A DNA stretch of 64,000 nt from Streptomyces phaeochromogenes (GTDB taxonomy: Bacteria > Actinomycetota > Actinomycetes > Streptomycetales > Streptomycetaceae): assembly GCF_001418655.1 (NCBI RefSeq), contig NZ_LIQZ01000011.1:1-64000 (forward strand), given 5' to 3'. Within the stretch, counting starts at the first letter, position 1. The number at the start of each line of letters is the position of its first letter. The translations under genes and the position numbers were made by a program. The notes beneath the pieces were generated by a model, which had not been told where the DNA came from, did no database searches, and saw nothing but the letters and a program-made list of their open reading frames with translations. Below are positions 31,892 to 40,472 of the stretch, in pieces.

Positions 31892-32677
31892 TCACAGCCG
31901 TGCGACGGGGTGCACGTACGGCGTGGTCGTCGTCAGTGGGGCGAAGCCGAGTCGTTCGAGGATGGGTCGGCTCTCGTCGGAGGCGTCGACCTGGAGGTAG
32001 CGGTAGCCGCGGTCGGCGGCGATACGGGCGCGGTGGGCGACCAGGGCGCGGTAGATGCCGCGACCGCGCCAGGCCTCTACTGTGCCGCCACCCCACAGCC
32101 CCGCGAACCGTGTGCCGGGGATGAGTTCCATACGGGCCGAGCTCACCGGCACGTCATCGGCGAGGGCCACGACGGCGACCACGGTGTCCGGCTCTTCGGC
32201 CAGCTGGGTGAGCAGCAGGTGGCGGAGCCGGGAGCTGTCCGAGCCGAAGGCCTGCTCATGGACGTCGGCCACGAGGTCGACGCCCGCGGCGTCGGTGACG
32301 GGCCGCAGCTCGATGCCCTGCGGTGGCCTGACGTCGAGGTCCAGCTCGCCGACCTCGACGATCATCAACGTCTCCTCGGGTTCGGCCGTGAAACCGGCCG
32401 CGCGCAGCCGTCGCCCCAGGTCGACGGGCCGGTCGTGCGCGTACAGCTTCCACTCGAACTCCAGGCCCAGGCCCGTGAAATGCCTGACCTGCTCGGCGAT
32501 CGCCGCGTCCGCGTCGACCTCCGAGAGGTCCGACCAGAGCACCCCGTTCCAGCCCTTCTCAGGTCCGACATGCCGCACCACCCCTCCGACGCGCTCCACC
32601 ACGGAGTCGAGACCGAAGGGGCGCGCACCCTCGCGCATGTCCCGGTCGAACAGTGCCAGTACCGCTGCGTGATCCAT
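31892..32677 (-). CDS. GNAT-family acetyltransferase
   Basis: The 261-residue protein begins MDHAAVLALFDRDMREGARP, followed by a first domain of ~110 residues, and the catalytic GNAT domain with 'LWGGGTVEAWRGRGIYRALVAHRARIAADRG' (acetyl-CoA loop R-G-R-G-I-Y) and 'YLQVDASDESRPILERLGF'. ATG 32677 is chosen because GGAGTGGAG lies just upstream and it follows the common 'MDHAAVL' start of this family; the frame stays open for 57 more codons. It is convergent with the two-domain GNAT and followed upstream by the methyltransferase gene on the same strand. The substrate is unknown. Confidence 0.78.
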   Translation of the reverse strand: MDHAAVLALFDRDMREGARPFGLDSVVERVGGVVRHVGPEKGWNGVLWSDLSEVDADAAIAEQVRHFTGLGLEFEWKLYAHDRPVDLGRRLRAAGFTAEPEETLMIVEVGELDLDVRPPQGIELRPVTDAAGVDLVADVHEQAFGSDSSRLRHLLLTQLAEEPDTVVAVVALADDVPVSSARMELIPGTRFAGLWGGGTVEAWRGRGIYRALVAHRARIAADRGYRYLQVDASDESRPILERLGFAPLTTTTPYVHPVARL

Positions 32678-32786
32678 TACTCCACTCCAGCACCCGTGGG
32701 ACGGACGGGCAACGGGGTTTCGGCGTGATGGCGGGCCATGCCGATGGTCGCGCGGAAACGTTCGCCCTCGTCGTTGCCTCAGGGGG

Positions 32787-33290
32787 TCAGAGGAGGGTGG
32801 GCTGCAGGACGCCCTCGTGGGTGAGGAGCTGGACCTTGCGCTCCACACCTCCGGCGTAGCCGCGCATGGTGCCGTCCGCGCCGATCACCCGGTGACACGG
32901 GCGCACCAGCAGCAAAGGGTTCGCTCCGATCGCCGCGCCCAGCGCCTGGATCCGTTCGCGGGGCACACCGAGCCGCTCGGCGAGCGCGCCGTACGTGGTC
33001 GACGTGCCGTACGGGATCTCCTCCAGCGCATGCCACACGCGCTGCTGGAACTCCGTACCGCTCGGGGTGAACTCGATGTCGAACCCGGTGGGTTCACCGG
33101 CGAAGTAGGCGGCCAGCTGCCGGGTGACGGCCGCGAAGCGGTCAGGATCGCGCCGCCAACCGGGCTTCACAGCAGGGGCGTTCCGCTGCCCCGGCATGGA
33201 CAGCGACGTCAAGGTCACACCGTCCAGAGCCTCTTCACCGACCAGTAGCAGTTCGCCCAACGGGCTGTCGATCGTCGTAAAGGCGGTCAT
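32787..33290 (-). CDS. ogt: Methylated-DNA--protein-cysteine methyltransferase
   Basis: This 167-residue suicide enzyme takes methyl groups from O6-methylguanine onto its own cysteine. The active site is 'LLLVRPCHRVIGADGTMRGY' with the P-C-H-R-V motif (~residue 128). The DNA-binding helix-turn-helix is 'TSTTYGALAERLGVPRERIQALGAAIGANP' in parts, with Arg-finger-like 'R' in QALGAAIGANP region. The N-terminal strand-rich domain starts 'FTTIDSPLGELLLVG'. GGAGG lies five bases before ATG 33290. There is no linked Ada regulator; the gene is probably constitutive. Confidence 0.9.
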   Translation of the reverse strand: MTAFTTIDSPLGELLLVGEEALDGVTLTSLSMPGQRNAPAVKPGWRRDPDRFAAVTRQLAAYFAGEPTGFDIEFTPSGTEFQQRVWHALEEIPYGTSTTYGALAERLGVPRERIQALGAAIGANPLLLVRPCHRVIGADGTMRGYAGGVERKVQLLTHEGVLQPTLL

Positions 33291-33396
33291 CGTGGCCTCC
33301 CTTTCATCCACTTTCGTTCCACTCCTCATAGTGGGGTGCCCCGATCACTGATGCTGGCGGGATTCGGACGCCACGCTGCGTTGCCGGTGGACGTGG

Positions 33397-34719
33397 TCAC
33401 TTGAAGAAGCGCAGCGGCACCGCCCGTGCCATCGCCTCCCGGCCCGCGTCGTTGGTGTGCAGGTGGTCGCCGCTGTCGTAGGCGGCGAGGAGTCGTTCGG
33501 GATCGGCCGGGTCCCGCAGCGCGGCGTCGAAGTCGATCACACCGTCGTACTCGCCGCTCGTGCGCAGCCAGTGGTTGAAGGTCTGGCGCGCCGCCGCGTT
33601 CTCGGGCGTGTAGAAGCCGAGCGTGTCGTTCTTGAACGGCGTGATGGTGGCTCCGTAGATCCGCAGTCCGCGCTCGTGGGCGCGGGCGATGAGTTGCCGG
33701 TGGCCGTCGATCAGGTCCTGGCCGGTCACCTTCTCGGAGAGCGGGGCGATGTTTCCGGGGTGGCCGAGGTCGTTCACGCCGAGCAGGACGAGGACATGGC
33801 GGACTCCTGGCTGGGCGGCCACATCACGGTCGAAGCGTTTGAGTCCGCTCTCACCGAAGTACGCGGCGTACGCCTCGGAGGGGTGGCCGGCCGGCGGGTT
33901 GGGGTCGTGGAGCAGGCGGTTGCCGCTGATGCCCTTGTTGAGGACGCCGACGGGGTGGCGGGGGCCGCCGGGTCCTTGGAGGCGCTGAGCGAGGTAGTCG
34001 GTCCAGCGGTGGTTGGTGCCGAGGGTGGTGTCGGCCGTGATGGAGTCGCCGAGCGCGACGGCGGCCGATGCCTTGCCCGTGCCGGAGGAGCCTGTGGCCG
34101 TAGGCCGTGTGGAGGTGGCTCGGACGCTCACGCCTGTCAGGAAGTACCAGCGTTCCGTGACGGACTGGGGCTCGATCTTCGTCTCGCCCGTCACGTTGCC
34201 CGCCGCGATGTAACTGCGTTGCGCGGCGAAGGAGTTGACCGTCGATCCCGGAGTGCTCTCGGGGAGGTGGAGGCTCACGACGAGCTCGGAGCGCGCGGGT
34301 ACGCGGAGTGTGACGGGGTCGCTGAGGGCGGGCGCTCCGGCGGGGATCGTGACCGATGACTTGCCCGAGAAGGTCAGTTCGCGGTCCGTGGCGGGGTCGA
34401 TGGTCGGCTCGTCCGTACCTGACGCGCGGCGGGCGACATGCACCTCGCCGATCTTCAGTGGCTGCTTGCCGAACTCGTTCGAGAGGCGGATGCGCAGGGC
34501 GCTTCCGGCAATGCTGGTGTGAACGATCTGCCGGATCGTCTGATCGTGGAAGGCCGTGGCGTCCGTCTTGGGGACGGTGGTGGGGGCCGTGGCCCAGGTG
34601 CCCGTCCACGTGGTCGATTCAGGTGCCTGGGCAGAGGCGGAGGGAGTGAGAGCGGCTCCCAGCAGGAGGGCTCCGGTGAATAACGCGGCGAGTCTCTGGC
34701 GAACAGTCAGGTGTCCCAT
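33397..34719 (-). CDS. Secreted SGNH/GDSL-family hydrolase
   Basis: The 440-residue protein has a signal peptide (MGHLTVRQRLAALFTGALLL, cleavage near ASAQA), an N-terminal beta domain of ~150 residues, and an SGNH esterase domain: 'AAVALGDSITADTTLGTNHRW' (nucleophile in GDSI), 'GISGNRLL' (Gly), 'VLLGVNDLG' (Asn) and 'DHLHTNDAG' (His, with Asp three residues earlier as SGDHLH). It probably deacylates a polysaccharide or lipid outside the cell. GAGGAG lies seven bases before ATG 34719. The 239 bases upstream hold no gene, only a common Streptomyces hairpin repeat. Confidence 0.88.
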   Translation of the reverse strand: MGHLTVRQRLAALFTGALLLGAALTPSASAQAPESTTWTGTWATAPTTVPKTDATAFHDQTIRQIVHTSIAGSALRIRLSNEFGKQPLKIGEVHVARRASGTDEPTIDPATDRELTFSGKSSVTIPAGAPALSDPVTLRVPARSELVVSLHLPESTPGSTVNSFAAQRSYIAAGNVTGETKIEPQSVTERWYFLTGVSVRATSTRPTATGSSGTGKASAAVALGDSITADTTLGTNHRWTDYLAQRLQGPGGPRHPVGVLNKGISGNRLLHDPNPPAGHPSEAYAAYFGESGLKRFDRDVAAQPGVRHVLVLLGVNDLGHPGNIAPLSEKVTGQDLIDGHRQLIARAHERGLRIYGATITPFKNDTLGFYTPENAAARQTFNHWLRTSGEYDGVIDFDAALRDPADPERLLAAYDSGDHLHTNDAGREAMARAVPLRFFK

Positions 34720-34809
34720 GTGCGGCTCCTCGTCGTCCGGAGGAAGGAAGGGGTGGGCAGGTGCTGGGCGTTGGACGTCGGCTGCCGGTGCGTTGTGCCT
34801 TGTCGCGGT

Positions 34810-34840
34810 CGCGCGGTTCCCTGCGCCCCTGGCGGGGCCT
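34810..34840. repeat. Common Streptomyces intergenic hairpin repeat
   Basis: The stretch with GCGCGGTTCCCTGCGCCCC and GGCGGGGCC, with a GCCCC-TGGC-GGGGC stem, belongs to the widespread intergenic element of Streptomyces usually read as CGGTTCCCCGCGCCCCT. It lies in the 239-base gap between a broken Asp-box gene and the GDSL hydrolase. Its role is unknown; it may act as a transcription-end or messenger-stability element. Confidence 0.6.
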
Positions 34841-34958
34841 CAACAAGGCATATTCGAAAGTTTCGGGGAACTTTACGAACGAGCGGTCGTGACGATAGAG
34901 ACGGCTGTTACTCCCGTCAAGACGTGGACGCCAGGAGGTAGACGTCGGAAGGCGGACG

Positions 34959-35716
34959 TCAGGACGTGGAGGCATGCACCGCGGCCCTGCCCGGGGCCTC
35001 CGGCACGGCCCACGCCGCGGTGAACCCGCGCCCGGTCGCGACCAACCCCATGCGCTCGCCCAGGAAGTAGCCGCGCGGACTGGCCTCGTCCGGGATCCTC
35101 GGTGCCCGGCGCATGTCGTACGACGTCGGGGTCAGCCGGGTCTCCCGCCAGGTCGCCGCATCGCTCGTACAGTCGGCGGGCCCCGGTCGGCAGCGCGCCG
35201 GCCAACGGTCCGTCAGCAGCGCCTCGCCCGTGCCGTTGTGCCGGAAGTCGGTGTGGGAGACGGCGACCGTGCCGTCGTCGCCGACCGCCAACGCCACGGT
35301 GAATGCCTGCTGATTGGACAGCGGGATTCCGGTCGGCGTGCGGTTCACCTTCACCGGCGTGGACCAGGTGCGGCCACCGTCGTCGGAAGCGGCCATGGCC
35401 ACGGAGTCGGCGGCGCCGTCGGCGAACCGCGAGTCCTGCCAGGCCACATGGATGCGCCCGGTGCGACGGTCGATGGCGGTGTCGGAGAGCAGGCTGGTGG
35501 TGTGCGAGACCTGTTCACCGGATTCGGGGTCCTGGAAGAGGAACCTGGTGCGCAGGCCGGCCACCTTCACCGGCGCGGACCAGGTCCGGCCGCCGTCGGT
35601 GGACCGTACACCGCCGGGCCGGAGGCGACCCCGCCCCGCGTCGGATCGGTCTCCTCGATGATCACGGCGGGGTGTGTCCAGGTCCGGCCGCCGTCGTCGG
35701 AACGTATCGACAGGCC
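34959..35716 (-). pseudogene. Broken sialidase-like (Asp-box/BNR) exo-enzyme remnant
   Basis: Two minus-strand frames together carry three Asp-box repeats (S-x-D-x-G-x-T-W): 'SIRSDDGGRTWTHP' in one frame, then 'STDGGRTWSAPVKVAGL' and 'AASDDGGRTWSTPVKVN' in another. The change of frame falls at about 35596-35610, where one base appears missing in the middle of the second Asp-box. The 5' end is also lost: a complete protein would need an N-terminus and signal peptide, but the MFS gene begins 70 bases away. A possible start inside the remnant (GTG 35570, 203 residues) would give only the C-terminal part. A sequencing error could explain the frameshift but not the missing 5' end. Confidence 0.7.
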
Positions 35717-35786
35717 AGTCCTCGACCCGCGGACCCGCCTCGGTCGCCCGGCGGACTTGCCCTCACACTGATGTGAACGTTTCAGC

Positions 35787-37082
35787 ATGGCCCGTATGAC
35801 GACCGCACCGACCGGCGAAGGCCCCGGCACGCCCACATCCAGGCCCACGGCCACGCCTGCGCCCGCCGAGCCCGGTCTGCCGCTCTCGGGACTGTTCGCC
35901 CTGTCCACGGCCGCCTTCACCGCCGTACTGACGGAGCTTCTTCCGGCGGGTCTGCTGCCGCGGATGGCACCGGATCTCGGGGTCTCCGAGTCACGGGTGG
36001 GCTTCCTGGTGACCGGCTACGCGGTCGCGTCGTTCCTCGCTGCGATCCCGCTCACCGCCGCGCTGCGCGGGCTGCCGCGACGGCCCGTCCTCATCGGCGC
36101 CCTGCTCGGTTTCGCAGCCGCCAACGCCGTCACCGCGCTGTCGTCCTCGTACGGGCTGACCTTCGCGGCACGGCTCGCGGCCGGGGCGATGGGCGGCACG
36201 CTGTGGGCGATGCTCGTGGGGTACGCCGCCCGGATGGTGCCGGCCGAGCGGCGCGGCCGGGCCATCGCGATCGTGCTGGCGGGCATCACGCTCGCGCTCT
36301 CCCTGGGACTTCCCGCGGGCACGGCGCTGGCAGACGCACTCGGCTGGCGCGCGGCCTTCGCCGCCCCGGCGCTGCTGGCGGTGCTGCTCGTGGTGTGGAT
36401 ACGACGCCGAGTGCCGGGGTTTCCCGGTGAGGCGCGGGGCAAGCGCGTGTCGTTGCCCCGCGTCGCCGCGCTGCCCGGCATCGGCACGGTCCTGTCGGTC
36501 ACGCTGACGCTGCTCGTCGGTCATCAGGTGATGTACACGTACGTGGCACCGTTCTCGGAGCACGCGGGCTTCGGCCGTACGGGGCTGGTGCTGCTGGTGT
36601 TCGGTGCCGCGACCGTCGTCGGGATCTGGCTCACCGGGCTGCTGATCGACCGGCATCCACGCCGGACCCTGCTGGGTGCGCTCGCCCTGCTCGCGTCCGC
36701 GATGCTCGCGCTGGGCACGTACGCCGGTCATGGAGCCGTGCTTCTGGTCTCGGTCGCGCTGTGGGGTGTGGCGTTCGGTGGCGCGCCGACGCTCATCCAG
36801 ACCGCGCTGGTCGACGCCTCCGGTCCCGCGAACGCCGATGTGGCCACCTCGCTGCAGGCCACCGTCTACAACGCGGGCATCGCAGCCGGTTCACTCACCG
36901 GCGGTCTGATCCTGGAGGGCTCGGGCGCCGAAGCCCTCCCCTGGGCGACATTCCTGCTGGTCACGGTGACGCTCGCGATCGTGGCCGCGGGGCGTCGGCA
37001 CGCTTTTCCCTCGCGGCGCCGCACGGAGTTGAGTACGGTCGGTCCAAGGTCAACAGGAGGGCGGGTACGCCATGGTGAATGA
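35787..37082 (+). CDS. MFS drug/metabolite exporter, 12-TM DHA1 type
   Basis: The 431-residue protein has about 12 membrane segments starting at ~residue 33 (LSGLFALSTAAFTAVLTELL). The DHA1 motif C region 'AGITLALSLGLPAGTAL' and the motif A loop 'TAALRGLPRRPVLIGALLG' are visible; the C-terminal half has 'GVAFGGAPTLIQTALVD', common in sugar-efflux/chloramphenicol-type exporters such as the AraJ group. The N-terminal 30 residues are proline- and threonine-rich and cytosolic. It overlaps the deaminase gene by 11 bases and they probably form one transcript. The substrate is unknown. Confidence 0.85.
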   Translation: MARMTTAPTGEGPGTPTSRPTATPAPAEPGLPLSGLFALSTAAFTAVLTELLPAGLLPRMAPDLGVSESRVGFLVTGYAVASFLAAIPLTAALRGLPRRPVLIGALLGFAAANAVTALSSSYGLTFAARLAAGAMGGTLWAMLVGYAARMVPAERRGRAIAIVLAGITLALSLGLPAGTALADALGWRAAFAAPALLAVLLVVWIRRRVPGFPGEARGKRVSLPRVAALPGIGTVLSVTLTLLVGHQVMYTYVAPFSEHAGFGRTGLVLLVFGAATVVGIWLTGLLIDRHPRRTLLGALALLASAMLALGTYAGHGAVLLVSVALWGVAFGGAPTLIQTALVDASGPANADVATSLQATVYNAGIAAGSLTGGLILEGSGAEALPWATFLLVTVTLAIVAAGRRHAFPSRRRTELSTVGPRSTGGRVRHGE

Positions 37083-37554
37083 AGCCGAGCTGAAGCATCT
37101 GCGCCGGTGTGTCGAGCTCGCGACCGAGGCGCTGGACTCCGGTGACGAGCCGTTCGGGTCGGTCCTCGTGGGCGCGGACGGCACGGTCCTGGCCGAGGAC
37201 CACAACCGGGTGGCCTCCGGTGACCGCACCCGCCACCCGGAGTTCGAGCTGGCCCGCTGGTCGGCGGCGCATCTGACACCGGAGGAGAGGGCCGCGGCGA
37301 CCGTCTACACCTCCGGCGAACACTGCCCGATGTGCGCGGCGGCACACGGCTGGGTGGGCCTCGGCCGCATCGTGTACGTGGCGTCGTCCGAGCAACTGTC
37401 CGCCTGGCTCGGAGAGTTGGGCGTCCCCGCCGGCCCAGTTCGTCCGCTGCCGATCCAGGAGGTGGCACCCGGCGTGCTCGTCGAGGGGCCGGTCCCGGAG
37501 CTGGCCGACGAGGTGCGGGCCCTGCACCGGCGGTTCCATCACGCGGAGGGATAG
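37072..37554 (+). CDS. Cytidine/deoxycytidylate-type nucleoside deaminase
   Basis: The 160-residue zinc enzyme hydrolytically deaminates a base or nucleoside. The catalytic centre is 'RHPEFELARW' (zinc His and proton-shuttle Glu as H-P-E, where most relatives have H-A-E) and 'SGEHCPMCAAAHGWVG' (zinc cysteines in C-P-M-C). The N-terminus 'ELATEALDSGDEPFGSVLV' and 'DHNRVASGDRTRHPE' fit the guanine/tRNA-adenosine deaminase branch. GGAGG lies 11 bases before ATG 37072. It overlaps the end of the MFS gene and its own end overlaps the convergent SDR gene by 16 bases. The substrate is unknown. Confidence 0.83.
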   Translation: MVNEAELKHLRRCVELATEALDSGDEPFGSVLVGADGTVLAEDHNRVASGDRTRHPEFELARWSAAHLTPEERAAATVYTSGEHCPMCAAAHGWVGLGRIVYVASSEQLSAWLGELGVPAGPVRPLPIQEVAPGVLVEGPVPELADEVRALHRRFHHAEG

Positions 37555-38492
37555 GCCCCCTTGGCGGCGACCAGCCGTTCCAGTTCCTCCCAGAGTTCGG
37601 CCTCGCGGGCGGGGTCGTACGACGCGGGCGAGGACCGGACGGGACGGCCGCGGTCGAGATAGCTCCCGGACGGGGCGACCGGCTCAGCAACGGCGGCCTG
37701 GGCGAGTTTGCGGCCGGACGCGCGCGGGTTGGTCGAGCTGGGATGGACGCGGGTGAGGTGCAGCAGGCTGTTCCAGGCGAGGCGGTCCAGCGGTCCCGCC
37801 TCGCGGGCGAGGCCGGTGCCCGGCATCAGACCGGGGTCGAAGGTGTAGACGCCGATGCCCTCGGGGGTGCGGCGGTCCAGCTCGTGGGCGAGGTGCACGG
37901 TGGCCAGTTTGCTCGCCGCGTACGCGGACCGGCCCGCCTTGACGGTGTCGGCGTCCGGGGTCGTCCAGGGCAGCGCCAGCTCGGCGACCGGTGCGGTGCG
38001 CGGCGGAGGAGTCAGCCCCCAGGTGTGCCGGAAGTCCCCGAAGTGCGTGCCACTGCCGACGAGGACTATGCGTCCCGGCGCCGTCAGCCGGTCCTGAAGC
38101 CGCCGGATCAGCAGATGGTGCCCGAGGACGTTGGTGCCGAAGGTGGCTTCGAAGCCGTCGGCCGTCCGATTCGTGGCAGTGACGGCCTGCGTACCCGCGT
38201 TCGCCACCACGGCACGCAGCGGCGGGAGTTCCCCGGAGTCGAGCAACTCCCTTGTGGAGTCGGCCGCTTGGCGTACGGAGTCGAGTGAGCACAGATCGCA
38301 GGCGATGCCGCGCACCCGCGGCGAACCGGTCTCGGCGGCGAGCCGCGCCGCGAGTCCGTCCGGATCCGAGCGGACGGCGACGAGGAGATGGAGGTCGGGA
38401 CGGTCACGCAGGAGCGTCAGGGCGGTGGCGCGTCCGAGACCGCGCCCCGCGCCGGTGAGGAGGACGGTTCCGGGAGAGGGGATGGCAGACAT
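37539..38492 (-). CDS. Short-chain dehydrogenase/reductase
   Basis: The 317-residue NAD(P)-dependent enzyme has the glycine motif 'VLLTGAGRGLGRATALTLL', the 'VVANAGTQ' strand (NAG), the catalytic 'SAYAASKLATVHLAHEL' (Y-x3-K, ~residue 195) with the serine in 'VLVGSGTHFG', and 'TFDPGLMPGTGLAR'. The long C-terminal region is typical of retinol-dehydrogenase/protochlorophyllide-reductase-like SDRs. It is divergent from a TetR gene across 141 bases containing palindromic sites, so the TetR protein probably controls it. The substrate is unknown. Confidence 0.85.
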   Translation of the reverse strand: MSAIPSPGTVLLTGAGRGLGRATALTLLRDRPDLHLLVAVRSDPDGLAARLAAETGSPRVRGIACDLCSLDSVRQAADSTRELLDSGELPPLRAVVANAGTQAVTATNRTADGFEATFGTNVLGHHLLIRRLQDRLTAPGRIVLVGSGTHFGDFRHTWGLTPPPRTAPVAELALPWTTPDADTVKAGRSAYAASKLATVHLAHELDRRTPEGIGVYTFDPGLMPGTGLAREAGPLDRLAWNSLLHLTRVHPSSTNPRASGRKLAQAAVAEPVAPSGSYLDRGRPVRSSPASYDPAREAELWEELERLVAAKGAYPSA

Positions 38493-38570
38493 GGCTTGCT
38501 CCGACCGTGAGAGAGGAGGTGAGGCACGCGCGTACGGAGAATCGATCCACCCGCGGGTAAATCGGCTCTC

Positions 38571-38586
38571 AGTACCAAACGGTACT
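38571..38586. promoter_or_regulatory. Palindromic operator between SDR and TetR genes
   Basis: AGTACC-AAAC-GGTACT is a perfect 16-bp palindrome in the divergent gap. Further GATACC and GGTACC half-sites follow to 38610. This AT-richer cluster is the likely binding site of the TetR-family protein. Confidence 0.6.
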
Positions 38587-38633
38587 CGATACCATTATGG
38601 ATCGGGTACCCCGCGGCCCGATATCCTGACCCC

Positions 38634-39272
38634 ATGAACAACGGCAAGCCGCTGAGCAGCGACGATGAGATCCCTCTCCGGGAGCGCAAGCGACTGCGGA
38701 CCCGCGGGGCCCTGATCGACGCGGCCATGGAGCTCTTCGTCGAGCACGGCTTCGAGGCGGTCACGGTCACCGACATCGCCCGCCGTGCCGAAGTCGGCCG
38801 GACGACCTTCTTCCGCTACTTCACCGACAAACAGGAAGTGCTCTTCGCGGACGAGGAGCAGCACCGCGAGGCACTCGTCTCGGCCGTCGACGACGCCGCC
38901 GCCTCCCTCGCTCCCATCGGCGACTCACTCGACCGCGCGCTGGACGCGGGCCGCGCGGGCCTGAGCGCACTGGTGGGCAGCATCGCCGAACACACCACCT
39001 GGCTGGCCGAGCGCGAGCGCCTGATCAACGGGGATCCCGCGCTGCTCGCCCGCAGCCTGCTGAAGCAGCGCGCGTACGCGGCGGCGGCGCTCGACGTGCT
39101 GGAGCGCCACGGGGCCGACCGGGAGACGGCCGTGCTCGCCGCCGCCGTCTGCCAGGCCTGCTACGAGGCCGCCATCGTCCTGACGGACGCCGACCCGGAC
39201 CGGCTGCCTGGTGCCATCGTGGCCACTTTCGAACGGTTGTCCGCGCGGCACGCGAACGTACGCGACGACTGA
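38634..39272 (+). CDS. TetR-family transcriptional regulator
   Basis: The 212-residue protein has the TetR helix-turn-helix: 'RKRLRTRGALIDAAMELFVEHGFEAVTVTDIARRAEVGRTTFFRYFTDKQEVLFADE' in parts, with recognition segment AEVGRTTFFRYFTDKQEV (~residues 47-64). The C-terminal ligand domain is helical and includes 'LARSLLKQRAYAAAALDVLERHGADRET' in parts. ATG 38634 has no Shine-Dalgarno; TATCCT ends six bases before it, which suggests leaderless transcription. It is divergent from the SDR gene and likely represses both. The ligand is unknown. Confidence 0.87.
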   Translation: MNNGKPLSSDDEIPLRERKRLRTRGALIDAAMELFVEHGFEAVTVTDIARRAEVGRTTFFRYFTDKQEVLFADEEQHREALVSAVDDAAASLAPIGDSLDRALDAGRAGLSALVGSIAEHTTWLAERERLINGDPALLARSLLKQRAYAAAALDVLERHGADRETAVLAAAVCQACYEAAIVLTDADPDRLPGAIVATFERLSARHANVRDD

Positions 39273-39332
39273 GCCGTACGAGAGGGGGCAGGCGGGACGG
39301 ATCGGTTCCCCGCCCCGAGGCCAGGAGATGTG

Positions 39333-40472
39333 GTGTCGCAAGACTTATCAGCCCCCGCGCCCGTCGCTCTGCGGGAACGCCTGCCGGAGAAGCGGGCCAG
39401 GCCGGCACCCGCCCGCAGAGACCCGTACTTCGACAACGCGAAGTACCTCACCATCGTGCTGGTGGCCTGCGGTCACGCCTGGGAGCCGCTGACCCACGGC
39501 AGCAGGGCCGCGACGGCGGCGTATCTGACCGTGTACGCCTTCCACATGCCGGCGTTCGCGCTCATCTCCGGCTATTTCTCCCGGAGTTTCGACATGGCGC
39601 CGGGCCGGGCGCGCCGACTGCTGACCAGCGTGGTCGTGCCGTACTTCGTCTTCGAGACCGCCTACACGCTCTTCTATCGCTGGGCGCGGGACGATCCGGG
39701 CTATCCGTTCAGCCTGCTCGATCCCTGGTACGTGATGTGGTTCCTGGTCGCGCTGTTCGTCTGGCGGCTGACGACCCCGATCTGGCTGGCGCTGCGCCAC
39801 CCGGTTCCGGTCGCGCTGGGTTTCGCCGTACTCGCCGCCGTCTCACCCGACCTGGGCGGGGACATCTCGATCCAACGGATCCTCGGATTCCTGCCGTTCT
39901 TCGTGCTCGGACTGACGCTGCGCGCCGAGCACTTCGAGCGGCTGCGCACCTGGCGCGTACGGCTGCTCGCGCTGCCGGTGGTCGCGGTGGCCCTCGGTAC
40001 GGCGTACGTGGTGGCGCCCTGGTTCGGCGCCGGATGGTTCTACCACCGGGGCAGTGTCACGGGCCAGGGCGCGCCGGCCTGGGCGGGGCTGTTCACCACC
40101 CCGGCGCTGTTCCTGCTCGCGCTGGTCCTGACCGGCTGCTTCCTGTCCTGGGTACCGGGTCGGCACCTGTGGTGCACTGCACTTGGGGCCGGGACGATGT
40201 ACGGCTATCTGCTGCACGGCTTCGTCATCAAGTCGTCCCGCTTCTGGGACTGGTACGACCACGCATGGGTGCGTACCCCGCTCGGCGAACTGGCCGTCAC
40301 CGTGGCCGCCGTGGGGCTCATCACGGTGCTGTGCTCGGGCCCGGTCCGCTCCGTGTTCCGGTTCGTCGTCGAGCCCCGCATGGCATGGATGTTCAGCCAC
40401 AGCGGCGAGACCACGACGGCCGACAGACGGCCGACAACTGCCCGTCCGGCTAGCCCAGTTCGAGAGTCGTGA
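39333..40472 (+). CDS. Membrane acyltransferase, OafA/Acyltransf_3 family
   Basis: The 379-residue protein has about ten membrane segments. It shows the acyltransferase-3 pattern: 'YFDNAKYLTIVLVACGHAWEP' with the conserved histidine in the first segment, 'AFHMPAFALISGYFSRSF' with SGYF, 'LLDPWYVMWFLVALFVWRL' and 'GAGTMYGYLLHGFVIK' near the end. It resembles fucose-4-O-acetylase-like proteins that transfer acetyl or other acyl groups to sugars at the membrane. GTG 39333 is five bases after AGGAG; GTG 39330 is also possible. It overlaps the convergent GNAT gene by 23 bases. Confidence 0.82.
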   Translation: MSQDLSAPAPVALRERLPEKRARPAPARRDPYFDNAKYLTIVLVACGHAWEPLTHGSRAATAAYLTVYAFHMPAFALISGYFSRSFDMAPGRARRLLTSVVVPYFVFETAYTLFYRWARDDPGYPFSLLDPWYVMWFLVALFVWRLTTPIWLALRHPVPVALGFAVLAAVSPDLGGDISIQRILGFLPFFVLGLTLRAEHFERLRTWRVRLLALPVVAVALGTAYVVAPWFGAGWFYHRGSVTGQGAPAWAGLFTTPALFLLALVLTGCFLSWVPGRHLWCTALGAGTMYGYLLHGFVIKSSRFWDWYDHAWVRTPLGELAVTVAAVGLITVLCSGPVRSVFRFVVEPRMAWMFSHSGETTTADRRPTTARPASPVRES

